A stretch of 32,960 bases of DNA. It comes from a bacterium (GTDB lineage: Bacteria > Elusimicrobiota > Elusimicrobia > UBA1565). The number at the start of each line of letters is the position of its first letter. Positions within the stretch are counted from its first letter, which is position 1. The DNA is taken from assembly GCA_004322435.1 (NCBI GenBank), contig SCTT01000028.1, positions 1 through 32,960 on the forward strand, written 5' to 3'. The position numbers and the translations under genes are program-made. The notes below the pieces were generated by a model. The model was not told the DNA's origin, did no database searches, and was given only the letters and a program-made list of their open reading frames with translations. Below, piece after piece: positions 27,001 to 28,652 of the stretch.

Positions 27001-28652
27001 CCATCCCGAAGATCGTCATCGCCCCGAACGGCTACCCGGCCTACGCGAAGCTCGATGCGGGCGGCAACATCATCATCTCGACGGCTACCGGCCGCCCCGA
27101 GATCGACGAGTCCAAGTGGATCCTGGTGCCGAAGGCGGTCAAGCTCGCCGAGGTCGACACCAAGCTCTTCGAGCCGCTCATCGACATCAACGGCGACGGG
27201 GCGCCCGACAACTTCGACATGACGGGGTCCGGCCGCCTCGACCAGGTCAGCCTCGGCGGCACCGGGCGGCCCTCGATGGACGTCGACGGCGACGGCCTGC
27301 TCGACATGGACATCAACATGGACGGCATCCCGGACATCGTGACCTCGGACGGCCAGGGCAACCAGGTCTTCTTCATGGTCGACGAGTTCGGCCACGCCGA
27401 GCCGGTCTCGGACCAGGGCCTGGCCCTGTCGGCCTGGAACCCGGACTCGACGGCGCTCAAGATCGCCTGGCAGGTGCCCACCTCGACGGCCGGCATCACC
27501 GGCTACCAGTTGGCCGTCGGCCGGAGCTTCGCCGAGAACCATACGTTCAAGGACTGGGTGTCCTTCGCCGGCCAGACGACCTCCGCGACGCTGACCGGCC
27601 TGGCCCTGCCCGTGCCGAAGGTGACCCGCCTGGCCCTGCCGGTGGGCATCAACGACGCGACCTTCACGGTGGAAGACGGCTCGAAGCTGCTGAGCGTCGG
27701 CAAGCTGATCATCGGCACCGAGATCGTGAGCGTGCGCAAGCTGGACAACACGCACTTCGCGTTCCAGACCGGCCAGACGGGCTGCCCCGCCGGCCAGAGC
27801 CGCGGCTGCGACGGCTCGCTGCCCTCGATGCACCTGGCCTCGGAGCTCGTCTCGGACGGCGTCGCGCTGGTGTCCGTGCGCGGCTACACGACCCCGCTCG
27901 GACAGACGCCCGGCGGGTGGATCCCGTCGGAGACCGGCCGCCCGCTCGTGATGTACCGCGTGGACACCTCCGGGCCGAACGTCCCCGGCATCGCGACCCC
28001 GCAGGTGCCGGTGGGACAGCCCTCGGGCCCGAGCTTCGTCGTCAGCTGGGGCGCCGCCAGCGACGTCGAGTCGGGCGTGATGGCCTATGAGGTGCAGGAG
28101 CGCGCCGGCACCGACCCCGTCTGGAAGTCGCTGGGCATCATCCCCGCGGTCAAGGTCGGCGGCGTCACCAACAACAGCTACCAGGTGGGCAACGCCTCGG
28201 TGAACCCCTGGGAGACCCCGCGCAAGACCGACCTCTTCCTGACCTACCGGGTGCGCGCGTACAACAACGCCGGCCTCCCGTCGGCCTTCACCGCGGAGTC
28301 GGCCGCCGTCGCGACGTCGATCACGAACTCCGTCGTCTCGAACGTCTCGAACTACCCGAACCCCTTCGACAGCCGCAAGGGCGGGCCGGAAGGCCGGACC
28401 GTCATCACCTACACGCTCGGCGCAGCCGCCGACGTCGAGATCGTCATCTACGACCTGCTCGGCTACGTCGTCAAGACCATCAAGGTGGCCCCCGGCGAGC
28501 AGGGCGGGCGCCTGGGCCCGAACTTCGTGACCTGGGACGGCCGCAACGGCATGGGCCGCTACGTCTCGAAGGGCGGCTACATCGCCCGCATCAAGGTGGG
28601 CTCGTCCTTGGGCACCGCCACGGTCATCCGCAAGATCGGCGTCATCCACTAA
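1..28652 (+). CDS. Giant modular Ig-like surface protein, 5' end outside window
   Basis: The frame is open from base 3 to the TAA at 28650-28652, giving at least 9,549 residues (about 1 MDa). No start is visible. The GTG at 183 is not the start, because the conserved module linker FKFDLTPP is encoded just before it and the frame stays open to the left edge. Order of parts: Ig-like modules (to about 13275), LLPGET-type modules (13300-21480), long repeats with acidic Asp/Asn/Gly loops (21480-27150), DxNxDG repeats, two Fn3-like domains and a YPNPF C-terminal domain. No catalytic motif was noticed. Composition is rich in Ser, Thr, Gly and Ala, and cysteines lie mostly in close pairs, as expected for an exported protein. 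Likely role: cell-surface or secreted adhesin or fibre, an inference from architecture. A separate promoter follows it, so the next gene is probably its own transcription unit. Giant ORFs of this kind are known from Omnitrophota and related uncultivated lineages. Confidence 0.93.
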   Translation, partial: TFSGVSGTVNWDYDDLAGAFQDGRQYRIYVRLTDRAGNVRSAPGGGDYDFKFDLTPPVLDVRFPFAPPTPPPYSNGPSADADRIVELASGTVSDAWAGVNEVWVAVSSGVSNDMWYDHLTGAFDHGPDVSIFWTTRAYSGGPSWLYSPSTWSKTLGSQAATFRDGVTYTVFVKARDKAGNWLNDVTSPGASGAGQKLEFKYDVSRPTGGVTVPIHGSSTRTLAQFSGTWAEQGPNPGGLAAVYVAVQHLDGPQFGVGNFWNWGTPGFTLPDPLNNQNSGAWTRVSSLSVTQQFNSLSWSTPVPVALLESSNTYRVMTLVIDQATNKQLTPTDAGVGSSFRFDSQAPSAGITFPTTNSSKNTAALSAISGIADDNAFGNSGLELVEVLLKSNQLNGYWNGGSSNSLGDWDTTAGTKHGRWLPAIGLASWSKAFPSMAFLDSTEFTLWVRARDLAGNVSPTPSDAQLDAGENSDSTPAIKFIYDNTKPVSRVYFPAQFANSATLAAISGTSADPGLSPAGVTGMEFKLKRSDGEWWTQLNSWSSDQVEPAFANVTSLPPYPTWSKSDGITYLNGYRYDATGRATDAAGNVETALTTHTFIVDLTTPVARISAPAHNGSVNASLTQIQGTADDRKCFLPAESEAGCPGAAASNFQSGLSSASVEVAIQESSGAYWVGGGSTFTASVPVWSTASFVGDSSGAWTWAFSAANLVSPRQYKVSTRVRYDRSGNYQTVYATNAFIYDTTKPDSLATAPAGSQGAVNTITGTAKDVFPGSLDLVLLSIKEEFCGGSPCHIDNYWNGVGAGWKPGEVFLASGTITGEVAGIDGNENGTCDAGETCAWSFDATGVAWDNKSTFTVVARARDQGSNVKDMPGSRELTFYLETPAPVANVAQPPLVAGVPHYQSGNANVTTVIGTGANLRVTDGVRVSLQRLATPTSYWFDPSAAWTNDASTYTSVNPAAGAPQNWSRSLTAGVYAQTNSSYTLSVIGINSANQLSVPSVDRTFIIDDVKPVGEFISPPAAACPGEPGANACLSALPAIIGTAVDPGNPAGLSASITNVWIRLKDNQDVVNPFWDGLTFQGVAADLMTSATSNAVVDWSSATLAQPALRDGIDYTLFMFGKDKAGNQESNPSLMKQFTFVWDTTPPAPWFIQPSSGEVYMNLDTITGTATDPGGASGPKKSGVTSVKVRVRRPSDNSCFDGAAFGSCSGSSDLSVTGTDPWQYTNGSLTGQLINASTYVLTLTASDAAGNPSGSPVSVISSRAVHIDKNPPTAGFTKPVHLSAYQPSVLSGGSGLTGTATDAEAFLYKGDPILDTGVHTLIWYMQGATSFYFNSAACAPSNFCATTTAEASWATATWTGSWEVFFNQANWVSDKPYRAMIRARDRARVSTGTVVGNLSAPGVVGRDFVDFTVDGTPPVVSVVSHQDGAFIQNLNAVSGTANSDLAGAASYYLRITTKVAGAPEAYWNGSVWTLNPTNLPVDVTGSTGTVSWAYPGNILGQTAPTIIEADGTQYGVSFQAKDFAGQLSAAATNYVILDRIGPTLSLSTPMAAPDQYYGPARTMPQLKGNASDTPAGVRQVLVQIQNLDDVSFWHVGTGLWVVASSSYAVASATAPWTFTGPNFVPNKRYRASVLGVDTAGNTTAVPFDRDFLYDANKPSSTILSPSVSPQPRNQPTVISGTALDVVNLGGETAGLLDRVEIAVQETVSGNYWKGTVGQGGFQSGQTYRLTASTPGSPAAWSYPAFGDTIPPWVDGVNYTLRVRAVDRSQNSELVDQTFAFTYDQTAPTTTVTGPTPGDFVLSPSTLTGSFTDASGMSRIQVALRQQNGSFWDGSAFASTETWFNAQIWTSTWSFYDPDFAAAYAALPNPIRYSVWVAGTDAAGNLNRSTTTVWSPPGEDGNFTIDHFAPVSRSTYPSLAYQTGAVTPISGTAADEANGAGMLGAIAVNLKVLQLNSAGTTGYHNGLGSFVVGTDPGFNLPVQYFVNGFPGGSVGAWGSDSTVLPEADFTEGYLYKVAVQARDLANPVNREVSVTTISFVLDRSTPTTAFLAPAAVVYVSTNGLTTSSGVWNDQFGIGGLVVSSVAAVELQLEDISGAPHTLPAQVYWTGHTASWQAGSTATTAGLFASTWSLSSLPTDWTHANSCAGTCADGRRYKLRVRARDRAGNQGLFPTSAQTAEALVIVDVATPRSAITFPSVADLGVSTSLANIVGTAADLAINGSSSGVRGMEVSILANGNALGGGSGCLSNNYWAESGHIFVNTAGVPIWNPANWNPTTGEWSFTSAFIDPALLVNCDYVVMSRATDKAGSAQDALQASGQPARRAWVFQPPPATTAITVPAPAHYKDLSAFSGAANPDTYALELQIDRADTAQCWNGAGGWIGCGGGSAIRNATLNSGNWAYPGAGADILPPLLNNTTFTLSIRGKNIAGIPEVPSGFAHSASYKIDRTSPTSTLTFPAAGFVNVYPTLAGGVTDPLNGGVQAGIRFIDVRIRRSNGDSWDQTLGKWVSNPQFNSATYNQPGNSWSFSAVPASVTWTTNETYQVFARGEDLTLGGVNGNIEDVSTPKNTFIFDTAIPTATITSLVRGSTYSAVTVSGTVSDSSPGLLSMVELTLKDHGTPSSPFVQYWNGTAWTSFITTRASISGTDWVYGSTPPFQDQHFYSLWATAHDQAGNIQSQTEYVLNGSSFSFYADVSTPVVTFTNPSASNIFVKSMGIVTGNVTDPAAGYNAGVHDVGNVRVQVKYLLGTTTFYYDNGGNFFSACPTCNETDSWFNPRAGNFTALSPSQGNWVYDNGNIATTWVPDRTYTISARGVDDASPTPNEAPLDPLRRTNVVYDITAPAAAVTGPSDQAPRKTVVLASGTVTDNYAGVQSVRVVLSYLDSGTTYYWNTGVVPSSFTTAYADQAAVVAVPGALATTWSFDTSLIAQLNDGTVGGREFRVFPYAQDRSGNAYVGASTSTFYIDNTKPTAAVTKPPLGALTHSLNKYYSPALTGAESWGNPVDPIRGTGSDAAYPAGYAVARPASVEVRVKRSFDDNYWTGSGWTAAANTWLTMEGTTTWTWNTPPAVSTPTAWNDNQKMTVDVRATDLVGNVSNTTFEEFNWDSAPPVTTITAPSGAYMASVPTVAGYADDPLDVSETGQGGLDSSVRAVQVGTRNNSLSPGRWWDGSAFTLLDTAHAAGAGWFTATVGVENSTADWTHATTTVSFVTGNEFSINARAIDYADNVSAPVATFTFVFDNQKPNALVTVPLVGPGLVISSLGTIQGTAADGVLLQRVEVRIKRNDAVDLYWDPGNYNANDLLKFIRGEADSGAWFPALGTMLWSTGTLPSNFFKNSQNYSIHARAIDRAGNVSSISAATFTFTTDLPTSYVTVPSTRALSVWPNIAGTAVDLNAAVSTVSVAVKRLTDSSWYNDAGFVLPGTSDPLWRQVTVSGINCSAGPSIPCNFSYTLLPSNVLTPGLQYQVMSISSNTANKVEAFGGGNQGTGRDYTFVWDTQPPVSKLTFPVSGATYASLAAIQGTVNDQDPGAGLHDPLTLATYKSSMTVSIQEIGPLAGAFWNGGSTFTKSTEDFYPVDSLTHLGSNQYSWSLNSGQGLPTLANGRTYRIRVRGTDAALPVANQETLLDQRDFNYESSEATVTITVPVDLDARNALSVISGTAADLFGVKSASISLRISTGNFWNGSQYLSGTPVWFTAALTDSGDGKNFTWSYSSTTFNFGDDVNYTIGVRAETRAGVQRAGQPVVFTFDTTEPAAGVTAPTRQSSPANANAVGFYLNQLASIGGTATDQVTAKVVPSNVNDVQVKIQSLSGSDAGKFWDGGGFNDTITVWLPTDLSGAPPNAFSKTTQLPPAAKMSTGSVYAIEARAIDRATNQQGTLLVRSTFTFDPQSPVVAVTLPLDDVTLASEPFKRCSPLNYCAGLTQLAGTANDNFNVNRVEYRIRNQPDPASYWNPANNQFEVNENLWITAQGSASVAGAFGWSVSTVPAFSALSNQRYSINARAFDAAGNVLVYSTSTFVYDNTKPISVATSVVHGSTIATLGTVYGTATDGAFPILGGVIASEVNQVLFRIRRVSDEKCWDFIGSFGDTACLYTAPASLVGAAPNYQWIMASGNGLPPDGQLQTGSSYYINTRAYDKAANFETAVSTLQFTFDATPPVTYLSTPFANGFYRPADLGVIGGTAVDLPAGLSGVSYNMYDATTGQWFDAVASTFSLTAEPPPWPATLAGGAWQKSIGTPQTTFANGHTYQFRKLGLDAVNNAEPTNSAMSSWLVDSSTPTTTILTNTGKGDGETEDDLVHIIGKAFDVTPTGLPGQALNRSSVALPSDVLFTIRQTDSFSNTVETGGDKYWNGTAFVDIVSAPDVICTAATAGACRWVAASNYDTTTFDWDYTGLGAGAGATKWPRGKVYFVRTRARDRAGNLTLPSDVGIPVYKFKVAAPAQSFRVEIFGAPPPYVAGDPFTVRVTALDDLSNLAADYADWVTFQSLDAGAPESNDGVTFPADYKFTAADNGVHDFTVRLRMSGTRSLRVFQSNPLNASIAGSTGSITVNPGAADRILLTVPSQLQAPGTTSGRSGAVAISTAGQTFFVTLRVTDQFFNTVPSSSPVGVTISHTDPRGDAIVPGAWSAGVMTAPVLLRSKKGALWTVPGPTTETTLAAEGAGTPGSHNSQVVRVQANAASATKNLLVRLPGETVDSGYATGKTGVPLEQEAGSTFTATVYAADQFFNPYEPSQFQQPNVWLEANTAYAQTGTTVTLALGATTYPVWLPVASTTTILTAKPGTAPFVESSTRVAVSPARQDLGVWRLQLLVPPMVQEPGSVTGVKNAAGTLGVGATVTVRISLVDRFFNTVFGTTTWIGSLSLPNVRLDFSDANMATRGLVPPSLSLIDGTRAMSFIPATRTGGALPLQTISAVDNAAVYSSYTVYGVAVNPGAATRLQLLLPGETAAEGSPVGKTGSPQLFRAGFGVLATLRATDDYWNLTGDGRTVALTVSDVYASTQPAIPLVGGQAALSFTPRTSTAAALMSASAVDTDNITPQLATFTVSGLSVDPDTNMKLVAIIPGETYTPGKPPYDTGTLGGRTVNQSTTVPAGTPFTFTVRAVDIQWNTVLANGAVSMTSDDPSAVIPTPTLALVNGVTTFTFTPVTAGARTVTVSAGGVASNTSSSFTVAASRLSLLAPGQTPDPGNVGALGRAGNADRDGGTPGVQPFIAGTPFNVTVRLTDANFYPIAAGVPITLRFFSSDPYAVLPADSVLNADGEDVFSVTLASATALGGGSSVWVVPLANSNVMASTSSVLLVDPGTPARLLALPDGVQPDKGSPSGYVGTPVATAAGHGYPLRVFVVDSLNNPVVCSEYPAGGALPDCLEPSVRLALTDPYAPNVPDFAVTGGSRVVAVTFYSNTVVDPVGGPWAVSIATTDASPLAPASVSGIVVNPDAPYQFQVLVPTETSRGGATGLLGKTTAAALSELAGATFTVTVNLVDRYWNRMPPGFNSTFKLTSDDPNNRLALMGNITTVNGQALSTGTFLVTQSTVSGWVIRASTASGDPYLAGESTRFKVFPSTPSQMVALLGPQQQVDGVGVTGLPAIETAGEFITIRLRAVDPGFNFTPTVDKTGIRLTSDDGFAQSSWTLTMADGVAVASVSLRTAGVRSFTITDQSGTQPLLAGTVSSTFTMVASNPTRLRLLVPSQFSVAGSTSNGRGGTVGSIPAGSTLTATVQITDSFWNLTPGASQQIRLTSSDPYAALMPATFTLVGSAPVDVVFRRAGQNTVRAELLTTPPPWGPSVVTDTSTVITVTAGLPKNLLTLLPGETFDPGSPSGKAGSPGSVGLRAGDSFAVTVGIVDQFLNLVTGRPATVKVRTPTGSPFSVTAATEAVDFTVGYTNPPLQATLVAAATWHQLVAEDFFFSGLQDSPFTSTFTVKPNFPVGLQMLLPGEQNVGGLGVYPNGGRSGVISTQTAGAPFQATVNLVDIYNNVFNELASGPNVLLATNDPYDKDPGVVPVPLSFGSLGIQVTLVSKSTSAVLSVTPDIQAVDEVCSGNIPAVCRAQAPGAVSAKFKVWASSAARMMVLLPGETAVQGKCDLTSVCAALANGDTAGKTGTPSPFTMTMPQSGFQVTVNLIDDFYNIASNRVGGTQDTNPIPAMPTVQVQMPRDSQIVSPASATLNVGTWAFPIVPLTALSSYTIVAATISPSVVSLATAASAEFGVLPGPAHHLHFGNVPSSAAAGSAFPVTLIAHDQFHNVLSTGTNLYTKSVQLGVGAGESFAPPQDPVFSPSIAPFLAAEQGVKSLPNAFILKKAGVRTIKAVQTDNPFIHTDVAPFSQSPTVTILPGNPGAVTVDPGPTSQVISVRAGSILNPGIQAITGQLSDAFNNAVVSSSPVRLEVVDVSGATGALMYDPGGGWVEIGQSTVVLTDAKGRVGKNGDADNVNFALGYRVSSLAGHSARVWIATSTPPGNLTPYILNQRNLSGSLLTTGGKPSQLILVSTTPAAPATSLPAGGGDFVVRRLDDFGNPTDQGQTDITLSVPAAQRAVREARGFRLGTPFTTNGDFGFTEPNSPFNFVASISIPDFLTDTSFRYRDAMSSYSGANPSVNTSYGGRPGYWTLQITPTTVDVTSATFLMRINPADPVKLGFGNPVNRQVAGKVYDLGGVTLRSFQAQVQDAFSNPAVTTHTLVVNLSTVSRLSSDQLDSFSFAAASDIAAGNPPTFLTPVSSLTIPTLSYETTFYYLDTRASSNYPALWPYPFGFNVAPVIQAADRDGVLASTRQYVNVLPDNISRTGVVALAASGLLAGATSETLFMQVQDRFANPSAILGGQEDAGKTYVEFRLTSDSLGSTQFSSPDQNAFTPTVGFARLYPGSHTTSFYLIDTLVGATTWNVYADEVQDRTWNATSATYTVRPGPPVAARFSSAMRRLIAGTTIQTGLETPQSTGTAVEVELLDQFGNVTSSSWAFHTVLVNSQDSPTMRAGTDPTRPTVDGNDWRLRGPSDAPEAVTINPTKERGRLFVWDTKVGTKTLQAVVVRQDGYTMPTVTQQVEITPNKADYITLHHPFTAVNPLKVNNPGVIARTAGTQVLGVVMRDKFGNIASGHPVNGQYFTGEVKFSISGSTATVQMTDLDVGIATGVHQFKGAADGTPGVFTGLQIQDSIVEELQIRATAVAYPGVFGYTKDAGRPFNDVSFTPTSLSDGNVFIAGIVFTPTDLAPEKDPLTGLVTVQKSGVGQVRPVIRQGDGSALAPTPEGRKPVEMLRLTARVQPSSATFLYGELAGLQVQRTGLLDPGHVEELGLWSDDGDGILKESDDVFIASATADGPVWYFGDPLHAQSPLNIANSTKTLITTVARNYFLTLRMKATGYTDGELPSSLGLLINSQSAVRLSTTSPVGVASNAFAIKTATSPVEREAARILVAGNSIGAWWNATDDLGASLGLSSYSYVDQGKDFVGFLKLQLWTESFAGTLGKVHLTRNGDGQDSDVRAVRLFIDSGSDGDPRSGDGAFQFSIDKELTDPAAPTKFVGRGADLELQIRTAAQDPSGFNEAQRTISNATNTYFVVMDMEPGATPSRFHGVQVSGPADIIPLANNGLPVSFSPIVSTNVVVRPTSDLALLQQVNKEGCPLVGGCTGSQFKKSVAAFLTQADRNAVVGKLTMKTFTGSALWSGIKFDRWIHSSQQGGAIRLKNKASDVDDIKVWVDMNGDGLLQPATDQVVSPLSGVIHKFPASTLATAISSTTPSPINVQVANIAAFFPDDDPFSSVPQRLVLNDGQNDESLKEVMDCSGVDFASNTWLNCLRAQEGTSSLSFATNTVISGPARIPLLGLGGGQTLTANAKDYFVTFDVNALASVDSEANLGVSIPNTFYFQIQAPKNMASNNVGLPPTGNTLALISDLQPYSDSLTVRSSNTVDQAFGAFLQQRSTASVLSFTMETNVADALWRYVIVQATGTSALVGAHVTDVELVSLWRDSNQDGRLDPGLDDLVGTGKYGNAGNPQLARINLSTPTYINTPTAATASQRFFIAYLISQNAVTNDPVTQVARTLGASLMEAAFPQGNPTVDEPGANAISLPDHFSPGTSNLPFIGKLRALIPSEQTLYVKATPAFTASTGTYAAPTLLLDVAVATGSGAVDPYWVVSSTAGLPTGGATTYMTVGGTFTASGEVQGFELISYESVGQQFVLGAWRDTLQNVVRGALGSAPRAHSVGELLAPQREQGVTNTALMRLEAWSSAFQVQWRRIEMPFKTPAPLSVHDEDVVSVRVYKVVPGTVNDKSLFEPMVPPGRRDVLLGTGRMLGGRVEVDFKDDTILGQPFTLVSPSTATFFIAADVDQASLFSHEKLDSKNEVLRLYKPKGGLDNLGDLKLGPDGAGHDVVVVNPDVHSPPSPIVPTINTLDVSVLSIAPDAAMQNQQFVPVAKLRARSNQNTVRWKELRIDRLGLGGAIDTDVTLIRVWKNGDGNDSFSETDRATDAAGGFVNQVSFGNENFESGLKTIVFKEPIVVSTTPADFYITYDFSQFAGVGTRHAVTIANSTYVAVEVPHSVQLTTETLSQVRIEEVPSLVRLGVNDVIFNNQIDQVGQAQAKVPFLRFNLKSDVGTARWEKMRLERGGGSQDPNKLFGRNTNVGFVRLWRDINQNDKLDAPDIDIGQAGSLVQTQVLAAAATPFALVVASTEGFPSSGVGRLYVGEAELMTFSGYGQQLIGGTTYPTLTIVSRGDVLGDGPTPRVTHAPGAPVRKVDLFNQLDDQDLQIIIELAQSQTISPTASVFFVSFDIGATAVKNDEVGVNILDRSWISVSQPNDSAATIDVDVSKERSAGTKTQPFPYKGTRVFISPLTMKVAARNIAPTAAVGGQKNVPLEQLTFSVNSDFVRVAQITFKQLGTGQTGAALGQGDAERVTMWLDDGNGAFTPATDVKIADVFHSTFPGGSALFANGSALADLTVQGIPYLTVTTAPVNVFLAVDVSTRDGALQNTVGHKVGFGLEAFEDMLGPNGSELTAISDDFNATQLPARSALVTISTAIIPLSNAIPKIVIAPNGYPAYAKLDAGGNIIISTATGRPEIDESKWILVPKAVKLAEVDTKLFEPLIDINGDGAPDNFDMTGSGRLDQVSLGGTGRPSMDVDGDGLLDMDINMDGIPDIVTSDGQGNQVFFMVDEFGHAEPVSDQGLALSAWNPDSTALKIAWQVPTSTAGITGYQLAVGRSFAENHTFKDWVSFAGQTTSATLTGLALPVPKVTRLALPVGINDATFTVEDGSKLLSVGKLIIGTEIVSVRKLDNTHFAFQTGQTGCPAGQSRGCDGSLPSMHLASELVSDGVALVSVRGYTTPLGQTPGGWIPSETGRPLVMYRVDTSGPNVPGIATPQVPVGQPSGPSFVVSWGAASDVESGVMAYEVQERAGTDPVWKSLGIIPAVKVGGVTNNSYQVGNASVNPWETPRKTDLFLTYRVRAYNNAGLPSAFTAESAAVATSITNSVVSNVSNYPNPFDSRKGGPEGRTVITYTLGAAADVEIVIYDLLGYVVKTIKVAPGEQGGRLGPNFVTWDGRNGMGRYVSKGGYIARIKVGSSLGTATVIRKIGVIH
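147..13275 (+). repeat. Array of about 33 Ig-like modules with YWNG signature
   Basis: Successive modules open with a linker like FxxDxTxP. I place these at about 147, 600, 1020, 1440, 1794, 2214, 2631, 3009, 3414, 3789, 4230, 4599, 4950, 5334, 5700, 6108, 6540, 6969, 7323, 7704, 8061, 8496, 8874, 9297, 9696, 10074, 10467, 10881, 11223, 11640, 12036, 12435 and 12792. Spacing is about 340-480 bases. Each module then shows, in order, a GTAxD turn, an amphipathic strand such as VEVRIKR, the aromatic signature (Y/F)W(N/D)G, a W near TWSY, and a closing strand YTVRxRAxDxAGN. This pattern fits Ig-like/cadherin-like beta-sandwich repeats of bacterial giant proteins. The copies are strongly diverged in DNA, so this is not a recent tandem duplication. 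A further partial module occupies bases 1-146. Confidence 0.88.
13300..21480 (+). repeat. Array of about 21 LLPGET/GKTG/DxFWN beta-modules
   Basis: The module type changes near base 13300. The new repeats start with a strand such as RLQLLLPGET, followed by a Gly-rich turn like PGSPSGKTGSP, then AGxxFxVTVxxVDxFWN, LTSSDPYA and a closing VxPGxPxRL. Starts are near 13638, 14019, 14385, 14778, 15135, 15486, 15882, 16284, 16659, 17007, 17370, 17745 and 18162. More degenerate copies follow near 18609, 18975, 19407, 19857, 20310, 20676 and 21102. The DQFxN motif and the alternating strands resemble invasin/intimin or filamin-type Ig folds (Big-like); I cannot name the family more exactly. Spacing is mostly 350-450 bases. 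Probably an extended stalk region. Confidence 0.8.
23160..23385 (+). other. Small inserted module 1 in the giant protein
   Basis: A segment starting INVQVANIAAFF and ending near TNTVISG breaks the long-repeat pattern. It contains RLVLNDG, a strand pair and a CX(n)C pair (DCSG...LNCLRAQEGTSS). It resembles modules 2-4 but is the most degenerate of the four, lacking a clear His near its end. Confidence 0.45.
24318..24561 (+). other. Small inserted module 2 (RGxxGS...H module)
   Basis: The segment reads VVSSTAGLPTGGATTYMTVG, then FELISYESV, then NVVRGALGSAPRAHSVGELL. The order 'SSTxGxP', 'Ig/EfisYxxv', 'xxVxRGxxGSxxxxHxxG' is the pattern of a small beta-module often seen in phage virion and bacterial surface proteins. 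It sits inside a long acidic-loop repeat, which continues afterwards. Confidence 0.55.
25896..26139 (+). other. Small inserted module 3 (RG...THAPGAPV module)
   Basis: The clearest copy: VVASTEGFPSSGVGRLYVGE, ELMTFSGYG, TLTIVSRGDVLGDG and THAPGAPVRK. It splits the repeat whose acidic loop WRDINQNDKLD lies just upstream from its continuation at QIIIELAQ. The pattern GFPSSGxLxIGxExxxYxG...xRG...xHxxGxxV is shared with inserted modules 2 and 4. Confidence 0.6.
27168..27400 (+). other. DxNxDGxxD repeats, probable calcium-binding segment
   Basis: Encodes tightly packed acidic loops: DINGDGAPDNFD, then SGRLDQVSLGG, DVDGDGLLDMD, INMDGIPDIV and a hydrophobic strand QVFFMVDEFG. The spacing of Asp, Asn and Gly matches thrombospondin type-3 or EF-hand-like calcium loops. 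It separates the repeat arrays from the C-terminal Fn3 and sorting-like domains, so it may act as a rigid, ion-stabilised linker (inference). Confidence 0.65.
27400..28328 (+). other. Two fibronectin type III-like domains
   Basis: The first contains ALKIAWQVPTSTAGITGYQL and ends in TSATLTGL, an Fn3-like strand pattern (W in strand B, Y in strand C, L in the F strand), and is interrupted by inserted module 4. The second spans about 27980-28328 with SFVVSWGAASDVESGVMAYE, VQERAGTD and the closing YRVRAYNNAGLPS, a classic Fn3 G-strand. Such domains commonly sit just before the C-terminal sorting-like domain in surface proteins of the FCB group and relatives. Confidence 0.72.
27621..27873 (+). other. 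Small inserted module 4, within an Fn3-like domain
   Basis: TFTVEDGSKLLSVGKLIIGT, EIVSVRKLDNTHFAF and a Cys pair (TGCPAGQSRGCDGS) precede MHLASELVSDG. The IIGTEIVSV strand and the C-terminal His follow the same scheme as modules 2 and 3. It interrupts the first fibronectin-III-like domain between TSATLTGLALP and the later GYTTPLG segment. Confidence 0.5.
28329..28649 (+). other. C-terminal YPNPF domain (T9SS type-A/FlgD-like Ig)
   Basis: The last ~105 residues begin VVSNVSNYPNPFDS (YPNPF at 28353-28367). They continue with the strands VITYTLGAAADVEIVIYDLL, GYVVKTIKVAPGEQGG, VTWDGRNGMGRYVSKGGY and IARIKVG, ending RKIGVIH. This follows the consensus of type IX secretion type-A C-terminal sorting domains and of the FlgD Ig-like fold: NPF, IYDxxGxxV, WDGxNxxGxxVxxGxY. 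In Bacteroidota such domains direct passage across the outer membrane with PorV. Whether this organism has a full type IX system cannot be seen here. The adjacent PorV-like gene supports a secretion role. Confidence 0.8.

Larger units (their letters stand above)
21480..27150 (+). repeat. Long beta-repeats with acidic, possibly calcium-binding loops
   Basis: This part carries repeats longer than those before it, roughly 500-800 bases each. A recurring core is a strand followed by an acidic loop: LGLWSDDGDGILKESDD near 21828, IKVWVDMNGDGLLQPATD near 23019, VSLWRDSNQDGRLDPGLDD near 23823, VRVWKNGDGNDSFSETD-like near 25274, VRLWRDINQNDKLDAPDID near 25803 and VTMWLDDGNGAFTPATD near 26610. Each is followed by a strand like YFVTFDV/FYITYDF. 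The D-x-N-x-D-G spacing resembles EF-hand or dockerin-type calcium loops, so calcium-dependent folding is plausible but inferred. Residues in the loops vary, and some copies (for example near 24700) lack them. Confidence 0.68.

Noticed and set aside
23409-28649. Minus-strand open frame of 1,746 codons, and others of over 1,000 codons at 3624-7310, 7473-10727 and 14826-19301
   Set aside because: They are shadows of the + frame in very GC-rich DNA with few stop codons. Their translations are Arg/Gly/Val/Asp-rich low-complexity sequence with no domain pattern, while the + frame carries clear repeat motifs throughout.
1-28652. A hydrolase or protease domain inside the giant protein
   Set aside because: I found no recognisable catalytic motif; all visible segments look like beta-sandwich repeats. 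A diverged enzyme domain cannot be excluded without a profile search, and the N-terminus is not in view.
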